Shown here one piece after another: positions 1 to 10,410 of a DNA stretch of 64,000 bases. Numbering within the stretch: position 1 is the first letter of the stretch; each line of letters starts with the position of its first letter. The DNA comes from Rachicladosporium sp. CCFEE 5018 (lineage: Eukaryota; Ascomycota; Dothideomycetes; Cladosporiales; Cladosporiaceae): NCBI GenBank assembly GCA_002077045.2, contig KZ111142.1, positions 1,450,308 to 1,514,307 on the forward strand, given 5' to 3'. Position numbers and translations under genes: made by a program. The notes below the pieces were generated by a model, which saw only the letters and a program-made list of their open reading frames with translations, did no database searches and was not told the DNA's origin.

Positions 1-2
1 AA

Positions 3-1469
3 GAGCACCAGCAGATGGAGGCGACGAGGAGCCGGGAAATGGAACAACGGAAGAGCAGCGATGGAGCAATGCATCGCGCGCTCATGAATATCAGTCCTGA
101 ACTCAGTAGGCGCAGTAGAAACTCACCCCTACCTCAAGCTGTGCAGGGTGCGCAACCTCGACCGTCAGGCGCAGGCATCAAAAGCGAGTTTGGCAGGATG
201 TTTTCTGGCCTTGGAAGTGGTGTGGGCAGTGCAACACCGGTCGCGGGACAGTCTGCGAATGGCATGACTACGCCTTCGCGCCAGAGTCCCATGGCTCAAG
301 CCGATGAGGTGGACTTGATCCTGGGTGACAGACAGGACGGCAGGTCTACATCAAAGCTTGCTAGAGCAGCGAAGGCGAACGGTCGAAGATCGCGGGAGGA
401 GTCGCGAATGCTCGACTCGGAGGTTTTCGACGGACGCATGACACCAAGTCTTTCTCAGCGTGGCAACAAGCGATCAAAGACATCGCATCACCATCACCAT
501 CACGGACATCATCACCATCACCACCACCATGATGCCGTGGAAGTGCAGGCGACTGCCGTCAATCCAACGCGGTTCGCCTCGGAAGCTATCCCACATTCGA
601 GTGCGACGCCAAACCCGGCGCATCACCACCATCACCACCACGGCGCACACGCACATCCAGGCCATCACCATCATCATGCTGCTAAGACAGTCCCACTACC
701 CCGCAAGCCCACAACGACCATCGAAAGCCAACAACTCATTGACTCCATCGCCACCAACCCACGCAAGCATCTCGGCTCCCACCTCTACGAAGCCGAAGTC
801 TCCGACTTCCACCCTCACTCGCCGTCCTCATCTCATCTCCCCTACACCAACACCATGGTTCCCATACCTAAGTTCACCGACCGCGAGAACTGTACTCTTA
901 CTGTCCGCGTGCCTCGTTGGTACCTCACACGCTCTCCCACCGAAGTCGAAGCAAACGAAGCGAGTCGACTCGAGATGATATCTCGCCGTCGTCAACTCTG
1001 GGGTTCGGACGTGTACACCGATGATTCGGACGTCGTAGCCGCTGCCATACACTCCGGCTGGCTGCGAGGCGATTTCGGCGACTTAGCTGGAGACTTGACG
1101 GAGCTCTGCGCGAGCGATGATGAAGGTGCTGGTCCCGCGATGGCAGACGCGCCGCTCTCATACCCTTCCAAGCCCACACGTCCGGTCATTCCGCCTACAG
1201 GCTACGACGTGCATATCACTCTTCTCATTCTCCCTGCACTTGAGATTTACACTGGGACATCACAGCATCATCTGCGATCGAGGACTTGGAAGGGTACACC
1301 GCATGACGGGATGAGTTACGCCGTCCTCGGACTGGATTTTGTGGACGAAGGTCCCGCTGGACGAGGCTTTGGGAGGGGAATCAAGGCGAGGAAAGAGAGA
1401 TTGCGCTTGGAGGCTGAGAGGAGGGAAGAAGCAGCTAGGACACTGTCTGTGCTATCTGGCAGGGCATGA
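3..1469 (+). CDS. Rxt3-like subunit of the Rpd3L histone deacetylase complex (5' partial)
   Basis: The reading frame is open to the left window edge, so this is the C-terminal part of a longer protein; the first Met in the window is at 15. The N-terminal half is low-complexity Ser/Arg/Gly sequence followed by three His runs. The second half matches the fungal Rxt3 histone-deacetylation family: a segment with LGSHLYEAEV, the block NCTLTVRVPRWYL, then LWGSDVYTDDSDVVAAAIHS, and a final beta-rich part with EIYTGTSQHHLRSRTW and SYAVLGLDFVDEG. In yeast Rxt3 belongs to the large Rpd3 corepressor complex and acts in the nucleus. The family assignment comes from recognising these motifs. The chain ends in a charged helix with many Arg and Glu. 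Confidence 0.8.
   Translation, partial: EHQQMEATRSREMEQRKSSDGAMHRALMNISPELSRRSRNSPLPQAVQGAQPRPSGAGIKSEFGRMFSGLGSGVGSATPVAGQSANGMTTPSRQSPMAQADEVDLILGDRQDGRSTSKLARAAKANGRRSREESRMLDSEVFDGRMTPSLSQRGNKRSKTSHHHHHHGHHHHHHHHDAVEVQATAVNPTRFASEAIPHSSATPNPAHHHHHHHGAHAHPGHHHHHAAKTVPLPRKPTTTIESQQLIDSIATNPRKHLGSHLYEAEVSDFHPHSPSSSHLPYTNTMVPIPKFTDRENCTLTVRVPRWYLTRSPTEVEANEASRLEMISRRRQLWGSDVYTDDSDVVAAAIHSGWLRGDFGDLAGDLTELCASDDEGAGPAMADAPLSYPSKPTRPVIPPTGYDVHITLLILPALEIYTGTSQHHLRSRTWKGTPHDGMSYAVLGLDFVDEGPAGRGFGRGIKARKERLRLEAERREEAARTLSVLSGRA
486..677 (+). repeat. Histidine-codon low-complexity tracts inside the Rxt3-like gene
   Basis: Repeated CAT/CAC codons give three His clusters (about 486-530, 621-642 and 664-677), broken by Gly, Ala and Pro. 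Mixed CAT/CAC use and the continuous frame argue for a native protein tract and against a vector-derived purification tag. Tracts like this vary easily in length by slippage. Confidence 0.85.
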
Positions 1470-1814
1470 GCCGTATATCACGAGCTCGAGGAATGGCTTT
1501 AATGCTATACGCCGCTGTAGGATATTTGTATGCTACATATACGACTAGGCCTCGTGCTACCATTGCATCCGCAACCGCACGACAGATAGATTGTAAACGT
1601 ACGAGCGATGTCAACACACGGAGTACATTGTACGATCCACATTCCGGATAAATGCCCCTCCACGCTCATAGTGGGGAAGGAACGAGTTCTGTGGGCCACC
1701 GTTGCGATCACCATTCTGCCGTTAAGACGAGTCAATAGCAATATATAGCAATGGCATAGCCTGCCCTGCATGCACGATGGAGCACCTCAACATTGCCAGA
1801 CTAAAACGCACAGT
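1470..1814. other. Short intergenic region
   Basis: This 345 bp lies between the Rxt3-like stop and the corrected start of the GH43 gene, two genes in the same direction. It holds the 3' end of the first and the promoter of the second. I see no convincing ORF or RNA gene. Confidence 0.6.
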
Positions 1815-3489
1815 ATGCCTCAGATTCGAAACCCAATCCTCCCAGTACGCAGCCCAAGCACTCCAACCCACATCTATTCCACTAACGTCCCTACAGGGCT
1901 TCAACCCTGATCCCTCCATCCTCCGCGTAGGCTCAGACTACTACATAGCAACCTCAACCTTCGAATGGTACCCGGGCGTGCAAATCCACCACTCCAAAGA
2001 CCTCGCCAACTGGGACCTCCTCATCCGCCCTCTCTCGCGAGCCTCCCAGCTCGACGGCCGCGGATGGCCTGACTCCTGTGGCGTCTGGGCACCCTGCCTG
2101 ACGCATGATGGCGAAAAGTTCTATCTCGTCTACACAGACGTCAAACGCAAAGATGGCAGTTTCAAGGACACGCATAATTACATCGTCACTGCGCCCACGA
2201 TCGAAGGACCATGGAGCGATCCGATATACGTGAATAGCTCGGGCTTCGATCCGAGTCTCTTCCACGACCCGGAGAATGGCAAGAACTACTTCGTCAACAT
2301 GCTCTGGGACCATCGTCGCCGGCCGCGGATGTTCGCTGGGATCCGACTGCAGGAGTGGAGTGAGAAGGGAGGCTTGACTGGACCCCGCAAGACGATTTTC
2401 CACGGTACTGATCTGGATTTAGTTGAGGGTCCGCATCTATATAAGCGGAATGGGTACTACTATCTCCTCACAGCTGAGGGTGGGACGAGCTATCACCACG
2501 CCTGCACGCTCGCCAGATCAAAGGGAGATATCTGGGGACCGTACGAAGAGCATCCGCAGAAGCATATTGTGACTTCTAAGGACCATCCGAATGCTCCGTT
2601 GCAGCGAGCTGGGCATGGCGATATTGTGGAGACGCCGGAGGGGAAGACTTACCTGGTCCATTTGACTGGTAGACCGACGTCACAATTTCGGAGGTGCGTG
2701 TTGGGTCGCGAGACGGCTATACAGGAAGCATACTGGGGCGATGACGACTGGCTGTATGTCAAGAATGGGCCTGTACCGAGTCTCTATGTGGATGTTCCAG
2801 GAACATTTGATGAGGCGAAGTATTGGGCTGAGCAGCGGTATGACTTTACCAAAGCGACGGAGCTGCACAAGGACTTCCAATGGCTGCGTACGCCTGACAC
2901 GCCGCGGATCTTTGGACTGAAGAATGGTGTGCTAGAGTTGTATGGAAGGGAGTCGATCGGAAGCTGGTTCGAGCAGAGTCTCGTCGCGAGACGGCAGACG
3001 CACTTCTCCTACGATGCTGAGACTATCATAGACTTTAAGCCGGAGGATGAGAGACAGTTCGCGGGCTTGACGGCTTACTACTGCAGATACAACTTCTTCT
3101 ACCTTGCTGTATCGGCCTCTGCGGAGGGGAAGAGAGAATTGATACTGATGAGCTCGGAGAACTCGTATCCCGAGGGGAAGCTTGACAAGGTAGCGCCGTT
3201 TGTTGAAATACCGCAGGAAGGTAGGGTAAAGCTGGCGCTGAGCATCAGGGCGAAAAGACTGCAGTTCTACTGGGCGATGGAAGGCGAGGAGAAGCTGAAG
3301 GAGTTTGGACCCGTGCTGGACGCCAGCATCGTGTCAGATGAGTGCGGTGGGCATCAGGCGGACGGCAGCTTCACGGGCGCATTCGTCGGCATGGCGGCGT
3401 CGGATCTCAATGGCGACGTAAAGACGGCACGGTTTGAGTACTTCGTCTACCAACCAGAGCACGACGCGCACGACAGATACGAGGGCTAG
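1815..3489 (+). CDS. Glycoside hydrolase family 43 beta-xylosidase / arabinofuranosidase (2 exons, 540 aa)
   Basis: The protein is a five-bladed beta-propeller glycosidase that releases xylose or arabinose from xylo-oligosaccharides. I place the start at 1815, not at the upstream Met at 1777. Exon 1 (1815-1844) encodes MPQIRNPILP, and a 52-nt intron (1845-1896, GTACGC donor, CTAAC branch, CTACAG acceptor) joins in frame to GFNPDPSILR, rebuilding the usual NPILPGFNPDPS start of the family. The expected catalytic triad is present: Asp15 (NPDPS, general base), Asp128 (GFDPSLFHD, pKa modulator) and Glu187 (DLVEGPHLYK, general acid). The C-terminal ~200 residues are the beta-sandwich domain common in GH43 xylosidases. 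There is no signal peptide, so an intracellular enzyme is likely. It lies convergent to the permease at 3527-5365. Confidence 0.88.
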
Positions 3490-3526
3490 GTAACCTTATA
3501 GCACCCACATATCCTACCAATAGCTC

Positions 3527-5365
3527 TCAGTGCGCCCCGTTCGCGTAAGCGGCCGCACCACTCTTCTCTTTCTCCATCTCAAGCTGTTCCAACGCCCCTG
3601 GCGTATCAATATCAATCCCCAGCGCCTCCGCCTCAATCTGCCGAATCGGCCCCGTAAACCACTTGTGAGCCCAGAGAAACCAACTCCCCATCGCGAATAT
3701 CCCCACAATCCCCACAGCCACACAGCTATAATTCACCGTCTGGCTCGTCACAGGGTTCAAGCTCGGCAAGCAGAACACTATCGTGATGAACCCGATCCAG
3801 AGACAAGCTACGGCTGCTATGGGGCGCGAGAGAACGCCTAGGTTGAAGGGTCCCTTGACGAAGTTCTTGTGCCAGATTAGGCCGATCATGATCGGGATGC
3901 CGTAGGAGATATAGAGGCCTATTGTTGCTATTGAGGTGGCGGCTGCGAAGGCTACGGAGGAGCCTAGGGAGGGGAGGGCGAGGAGGAAGGCGAGGAGGAC
4001 GGCGAGCCAGATTGTGCGGATGGGGGATTTGAACTATGTTGGTGTTATTAGTTGAGAGGTTCGTTGTGTCACACAATGCATCCCACTTACCCGCTTATCG
4101 ACATGATGGAAGAAGTGTGGGATTCCGCGATCTCGCGAGAAGGAGAAGAACATGCGACTGTTGCTCGTGATTGAAAAGAGACCGCAGTGCCAGACGCAAA
4201 CGATGATGAGAGTGAAGAGGGCGATGGCGCCGTTTTCGCCAAAGATATCGAGCAAAATCTGAAGCACAGGCTGGAGGTACTCGCTTCCCACGGTAGCGTC
4301 AAAGTCGTGGATCGAGAATAGAAGGCAAAGGATCAAGAAGAAGCCGAACAATGCTGAGACGCCCACAGACATGAGAACGCCATATGGTGCGGAGCGACTG
4401 GCGTTGTGGGTCTCTTCGGACAGATGTGCCGATGCGTCGAAGCCGGTAAGCGTGTATTGGCTGAAGAGAATACCGATGCAGGCCACGTAGCTGCCAGAGT
4501 GTGAGCACAAGCGCATACTATGCACGAACCAAGACTTACGCAGGAGAAGCCCGCTCGCCCCAACCCGGATCTCCTGTTGCATCATTGAAGTGCGCGAACA
4601 CATCTTTCGCGCTTTGGTGAGTGGGAGCAGCAGCCACGACCGCGATAGCAAAGCTCGCGATCCCGAGACTGTGTAGGACAATCGAGGTGTTGTTAAGATA
4701 TCGCAAGTAGCGGACGCCAAATGTATTGACCAGGCCCATGCTGACCAGGATTGCGGCATGGATTCCAATGATCTTGCCAGGAGTGGGCACGAAGCCTGAC
4801 TTTACGGTCGCCAGTGTGGCAATGAGGTTTGCGCAGCCGAAGACAATGCCAGTAGTGACTGCGAACTGACCGACGAAGTTAAACCATCCAGTCACCCAGG
4901 AGAAGAACGCGGCGAGGTAGTTATTCGGGGCGAGCATGGCTGCCCAGAAGTACGGTCCACCGGCTGTTGGGTGGGCGGAGGTGATCTCAGCCATGGCTAC
5001 GAGTGTTGGTCAATCGCTGTGGCCATGACTCCGAGTGTCGAGGCAACATACCTAACGCGATGAAGAACGTAAAGAACGACACGATGATCCAGCCCAGGGT
5101 CATGACCGCAGGGCCACCAGTTGTCAAGCCATATTGAAAGAGCGTCGTGATGCCCGTAATCACGCTGATGATACTGAAGCTCACGCCAAAGTTATGGATC
5201 AGACCTACGTTGAAGTCAGAATATGGGCTCGCGTGTGCTTGGGTATTGATGGCATCGCATACCCCAATCGCGTCTCAATTCCTGCTTGTAGCCCAGCTCG
5301 CCCAATCTGCCCTCGTCCGCGATGTCATCCTCGGCAGTGACGCTTTGTCTTCGTAACTTGTTCAT
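3527..5365 (-). CDS. APC-superfamily amino acid / GABA / choline-type permease (5 exons, 539 aa)
   Basis: Reconstructed exons on the minus strand are 5263-5365, 5052-5204, 4540-4996, 4091-4490 and 3527-4033, separated by introns of 58, 55, 49 and 57 nt. All have GT..AG ends and every junction keeps frame. The N-terminus is short and hydrophilic, ending in ELRRDWG, and runs into LIHNFGVSFSIISVITGI, the usual start of TM1 in fungal GABA/choline-type permeases. Later hallmarks are AEITSAHPTAGGPYFW, GFDASAHLSEET and SRDRGIPHF. About 12 membrane segments are expected, at the plasma membrane or vacuole. The substrate cannot be read from sequence. The C-terminal tail is hydrophilic with Glu and Lys. 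The stop lies 37 bp from the GH43 stop in tail-to-tail arrangement. Confidence 0.87.
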
Positions 5366-7585
5366 GTTGGCTTATCAACATGCAGGTGTCCTCACGTGGC
5401 AGTAGACAGTGGACGTGAGGTCAAGAGAAAGTAAGAACCCAGCCTACCTGCATAAACCACATGGCCATCAAGACGCCGTCTATCAGCCTACCCCGGGAAC
5501 CCTAGAGATAGCAGCAGAGCGGCATAGCGGCGGTAGTGATGATTCGGCTATGCTTACGCTTTGCAGCTCAAGATCCGGAGCGTGATTGGAGGCTTGTGAG
5601 CGGGAGGCTCGCATAATGATAAGGCGTGGGACGCCACGCGATGACTAGCTTGGTACAAGTTGGTAGTCTAGACTTCTCAATCTGTTTGACATGCAAACAA
5701 TCACCGGAAGAGTTCCGCGAAGTCAACAGTAGCAGCCACGCACGTGAGCTTCATTCGTGATAAAGACGAGGTATGCTGGAGTGGTTTTGTTCGGAAGTAC
5801 ATTGACGAGTTGAAAGATGTCTAGACGATGTGGCCAAGCAGTGGAGATAGAGATAAGCTCACCTCTACGTGGCTTGTGGCAATATAGATCACGTGCTCGC
5901 ATTGTGCCTAAGAGGCTGGGGCCTGGCGGGTCTGCAAAACGGGGGTGGTATTTAGCAGTGGGCAGAGTGTCAGGAGAGCATCGTCTCAATTGTCCAGATC
6001 GTTGAGCCTACAGTATCCTGGCCAATCAACCCCTGTCTCTCCTCCACATCCACCAAGGAAACCCGCCGCAGCGACTTCCTCCAATCTCAAAAGAGCGACT
6101 TAACGGTCAGGTTCTACCCACTCCCCAACCCACCGCCTTGCTCGCCTAATCTCCATCTCCCAAACACAGTTCCCCAGCCAGCAGCCTTACCCTCCAGTCC
6201 AACAAGCGCGCAAGCGCAGCTCGCGTTAAAGGACCAGGAAAAGCAAGACCGCTGGACGAACCAACCCCGTATCCAAATGGACAGGGATAACCGAAATAAC
6301 AACCGCACTCTGCAACATCTCTCTCAAAAAGTTCGCTCAAAATCCATCTCCTCTTTCGAAAGAGGAAGTCGACAGATCAAGCAAAAGTATCCCCGTCCAT
6401 GCCGCGTTTGTGTAGCCGCAGGTCGATGGAACGGGGACGAATATAAACGCAGTATCCCCCCCATATCTAGCAGCTGTACTCCCTCAAAAAGGAGACTCGT
6501 GCTCTCCGCGCCAAAACAAGCCACATCTCAGCACCGCCGAAGCATCTGAGAGAGCCGGGCACAGAGTCCAGACCCGATCCGATCGCGGTCAAGAGGTCTC
6601 CGAAGAAACACACCAAGTCCAGCAGGATGGATCAAGGGTTCTGGAAATCGCACGAGCAGCGCGTAAAGACTCCCCATTGAAGGGGCGAGGGGGAAGAATG
6701 ACAAGCCATACCCACGAAGCGCTTTTCTCCTAAGATGAAGCACGACGCTACGGCCCTTGCCGAGAAGGGGGGTGTACACATGTCCGGCTCGTGTGGAAAT
6801 CGTGATCCTCATATGCCAGTGCGTCGCTGACGCGCTCCCCGAGCTTTATGTTGAAAGAGTAGTCGTGGACCGTTCGCCGATCGCTGCAGGAGTGTTGGAG
6901 AGAGGTGGTTGCAAGAGGGGCAAGCCGCGCAAATGCAGTGACACCTCGCTTTCAGACGCGTGCAGGGAAAGGGAAGGGATCTCGGTACCGTTCCCTCGCA
7001 AAGTCGAGAGCGGGACATCGGTGTCTGGTAATGGGATAGATGACCATAGAGGAGCGGGAGGAGTGGGGCGAAGAGTGCCGCGATGAAACCAAGCGAAATG
7101 CAACGCCTTCTTTGCAATCGCGCAGAGGGGATTCCAGGTCCAGTGGCAGTGTATACTCCTACGTTACTATCGCAGAGCTTACAAAGCACATTCCGGACTT
7201 GCATGGCCCTGGGGGATCGAAGGGAGGGGTTTCGCACCGATTCGAGGTCAATCGTACCGCCAGATGACAGTACGAGACCTATGCAGGAGCAGCGCACAAC
7301 ACATTTTTAGTGTCCTCGCAAGAGAAGCACAGTTTTTCGCACCTACCAGCCACGAAGGCTGCATGGTGCGTCTTCTCCCCGTCTCGCAAACACCAGGGGA
7401 GGAGGCGAGTAACAGAGGAGAAGAAGGGGGACCTAACACCCATCCGGTCCGAGCATATTCAAAGTCTCTCAAAACAGTCCTCGACCTTCCCGCACCCCGC
7501 GGATGACATCTGGACTCCACTCGCGCGCCACGAGTGGAAGAACGGTCAGGTGCGGGGGTGAGAGACGGTGCACGACTACCGTCTC
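5366..7585. other. Gene-poor intergenic region, 2.2 kb
   Basis: The stretch contains the permease promoter on the left and the region beyond the PRM1 stop on the right. Only short overlapping ORFs on both strands are present (for example 6277-6549 + and 6809-7297 -). None has a recognisable domain or a splice pattern I could extend. I see no tRNA or rRNA gene by eye. Confidence 0.5.
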
Positions 7586-10410
7586 TCAGCGGGCGGGGTC
7601 GAGGAATGGATCGCGGATGGGTCGGGGGAAGTTCGAGTTCGGACTCAAATGGGGTCTTGGGGTTGTGGGGGAGGTGACGGCGTAGTCACCGTAGCGTGAG
7701 GAACGGACGTGGGTTTGGCGGCGGACGGCAGCCTCGACGCTTTGGTTGCTGACTGCGCCGAGTTTCTCGGCTTTCACTGTCGAGAAGCCGCCTTCGTCGT
7801 GCATGATCGGGGATGGCGGGAGGTCGACTTGGAATGTCGGCAATGGGTTTGGCTGAAGTGTGTAGGACTGGCCATTCAACTTGTTGGCACTGTGATCGCC
7901 AAAAGCAGTAGTCGAAATGGCTTGTTCGTATGTCGGCACTCGGAAGAAGGAGTCGAGTTCATGCTTGTCGTGACCTTCCGCAATCGGGTCACTGACGGGA
8001 GAACTGCGGAAGGTACCGTCATTACCACCTCTAGGCAGCAGAACGCATGCCCGGATAATGCCAATGAATGCGATGATGAACCAGATAATCAGCACGCATG
8101 TCGAGATGATGGCTTCTTGTCGCACGGTCTTGTACAAGGCGTTCGTGACATGGAGCACAGCATCAGCGATGTCGTCTGCAGCTCCTTCTCCAGGTCCAGC
8201 GGCTAGTATGCTTGACTGCGAGCCGGAGACCTTTTCAACAGCACCTAGGCTGAACGTGTTCGGGTCCATGAGCGGAAAATCGACCTTGGCGTGATCGCTC
8301 ACCCAAGTCAGACCTTTCTGGACACCCTGAATCTTGAGCAGTACGAGGCAGTTCAATACACCCACGATGGGTTCGTACAGAACTGTGCCGCCGAATGTAT
8401 CATTTAGCTCTTTCATCATGCCGTCAACGANNNNNNNNNNNNNNNNNNNNNNNNNNNNNNNNNNNNNNNNNNNNNNNNNNNNNNNNNNNNNNNNNNNNNN
8501 NNNNNNNNNNNNNNNNNNNNNNNNNNNNNNGCGATGATGAACCAGATAATCAGCACGCATGTCGAGATGATGGCTTCTTGTCGCACGGTCTTGTACAAGG
8601 CGTTCGTGACATGGAGCACAGCATCAGCGATGTCGTCTGCAGCTCCTTCTCCAGGTCCAGCGGCTAGTATGCTTGACTGCGAGCCGGAGACCTTTTCAAC
8701 AGCACCTAGGCTGAACGTGTTCGGGTCCATGAGCGGAAAATCGACCTTGGCGTGATCGCTCACCCAAGTCAGACCTTTCTGGACACCCTGAATCTTGAGC
8801 AGTACGAGGCAGTTCAATACACCCACGATGGGTTCGTACAGAACTGTGCCGCCGAATGTATCATTTAGCTCTTTCATCATGCCGTCAACGAACACATTCA
8901 GTGTGTGGTTCACAGCGCCTGTTGTGGTGTTGACCCAGCCAAAAACATCGTCATTGATCTTAACGTTCGTAGTGTTGATCATATCGTTCGTACCGGTGGC
9001 CCATTGCTCGCTTGCGTTTTCGAGTTGCATCACAACCTTATCGGCGAAGTTGCCGACTTGGTTGGTGAGTGCGGGCACCTCCTTCTCAATGGACTTGAGC
9101 AGAATGAACTGGCACAAGCAGCCAAGAAGTCCGGCGACAGCAAGCGAGAGTACGAAGAGCGCCGGCACAGTCGTAGCGTATGCGACACTCCAGCGGACGA
9201 GAGCCTTGCGACGGCTTGACTCGAATTTGTTGGCAAGCATCAAGCCGAATGACGAAGTGTATGGCCTGGACGCAAGGTACACAGCGTCCAGTGGATCGTG
9301 AGCATCAGATTTGATCAGGCGGGCGCGTTCTTGCATGAAGCGCCACCTTCGCAGCTCGCGATACGCCATCGGAACCATCGCCAAGATCGCAAGGGTGATC
9401 AAGGTAGCCAAGAAGATCTTCTTCGCCATGTGCTCGATGTTCACAAGGTCGTCGAAGAAGTCGCTGACGCCGTTGTTGTCGGAGCAGAATGTCAGCTTTT
9501 CCTTGGCAGGTACTGGAAACATCGAAGAGTTCAATGTGTATCTTGGCAGGCTCTCGTTGAGCAGCTTCTTGACCTCTTCAAAGGGGAGCCTCAAAGCCAT
9601 GTTCGTGAAGTTGTTGACTTCGGCGAACGTAGGGATTGAGCCATTGAGTTTCTCCAGTCCTTGATCGTAGCCGGCAGGGAGCTGAATCGAGTTCAGCTTC
9701 GTGATCTCCCCGCTAAAGTCTACCTTCGGTGGCGTAGGAGTCTTGCCAGTGAAGAGACTGCCGATTTTGCTGAAGTCCGACATTAATCCATTGATGCCTT
9801 TTTGCAAGTCGCCAGCAGCGTCGCCGAGCTCGTCTCCAATGCTTTGGACAGTGGAGTTGAGTAAATTGCCGACGTCTTCAGCGACACTGATGGCAACATG
9901 CAAGCTGCCTCCAACCGCCAGGGTGATGAGGCACATGTATGTGTCAGTCAAGAGGTTGATGATGAAGACGATGATCTCCTCAACAGCAGTAACACTCATG
10001 ACGAGCATCTGCATGAGACCATTGACCGCCTTCTCGAGCCCTCTGACCGTGAGCTCATTGACACCCTGGCTCATATAGTATGGCATACTGGCCATAGCCG
10101 ATCCAACATTTTCCACGGAAGTACAAGCGCTGAGCGCCTGCTTCCTCGCCGTTCCAAGATTGTCGTCCAAGCTCGCGATAGCGAAGAGAGTCCGAATCAG
10201 AACAAGTAACAGTAAGACGGTCCATCTGTTGATCCACGTCTGCGAGAGTCTAGCTCGAAGACCGAGATAGGGTGTTAGGTAAGGTTCTGTTTGCGAGGCA
10301 GGTCGTGATGCTTCCTGTGAAGCGTAGAAATCGCGCATAACATGGCTGTCCGCGGAAAGAGATGGCGGCGCAGGATTAGGGTATTGCTGTTGGTTCTCTG
10401 GGGATGACAT
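7586..10410 (-). CDS. PRM1: PRM1-like plasma membrane fusion protein (interrupted by a scaffold gap)
   Basis: PRM1 acts at the plasma membrane during cell fusion in mating fungi. The frame starts at 10410 (MSSPENQQQ) and runs to 8531; the 3' part is 8430-7586. The gap between them is false: bases 8531-8891 repeat 8070-8430 exactly. Joining 10410-8892 to 8430-7586 gives 2,364 nt, 788 codons including the stop and no frame break. Features seen are a first hydrophobic segment at about residues 62-82 (WTVLLLLVLIRTLF), further segments around VEEIIVFIINLL, KKIFLATLITLAILAM, ALFVLSLAVAGLLG and ISTCVLIIWFIIAFIGI, several N-x-S/T sites in the predicted extracellular loops, and a proline-rich cytosolic tail. 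Length and topology fit the Prm1 family. A second 5' copy is at 19311-21190. Confidence 0.85.
8070..8430. repeat. 361-bp end of contig A, duplicated at both later contig starts
   Basis: This block is identical to 8531-8891 and 19311-19671 as far as I can read. It ends exactly where the N run begins. It is an unmerged assembly overlap inside PRM1. Confidence 0.93.
8431..8530. other. Assembly gap (100 N), probably false
   Basis: Exactly 100 Ns, the usual placeholder for unknown size. The two sides overlap by 361 identical bases, so no sequence is likely to be missing. ORFs that read through the Ns are artefacts. Confidence 0.97.

Noticed and set aside
486..677. Runs of six or more His codons resembling a vector purification tag
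   Set aside because: Three separate runs with mixed CAT/CAC codons inside a continuous Rxt3-like frame; no vector sequence nearby.
1777..1896. Upstream start of the GH43 gene at 1777
   Set aside because: Reading through 1845-1896 gives non-family sequence; the in-frame intron restores the family start from 1815.
6809..7297. 162-aa ORF upstream of the PRM1 3' end
   Set aside because: Cys/Arg/Leu-rich composition typical of chance ORFs; overlapping ORFs of similar length occur on both strands.
8795..9664. Plus-strand ORFs of 104-168 aa opposite PRM1, present twice in the window
   Set aside because: Their 'conservation' only reflects the duplicated contig; they lie antisense to a clear PRM1 frame.
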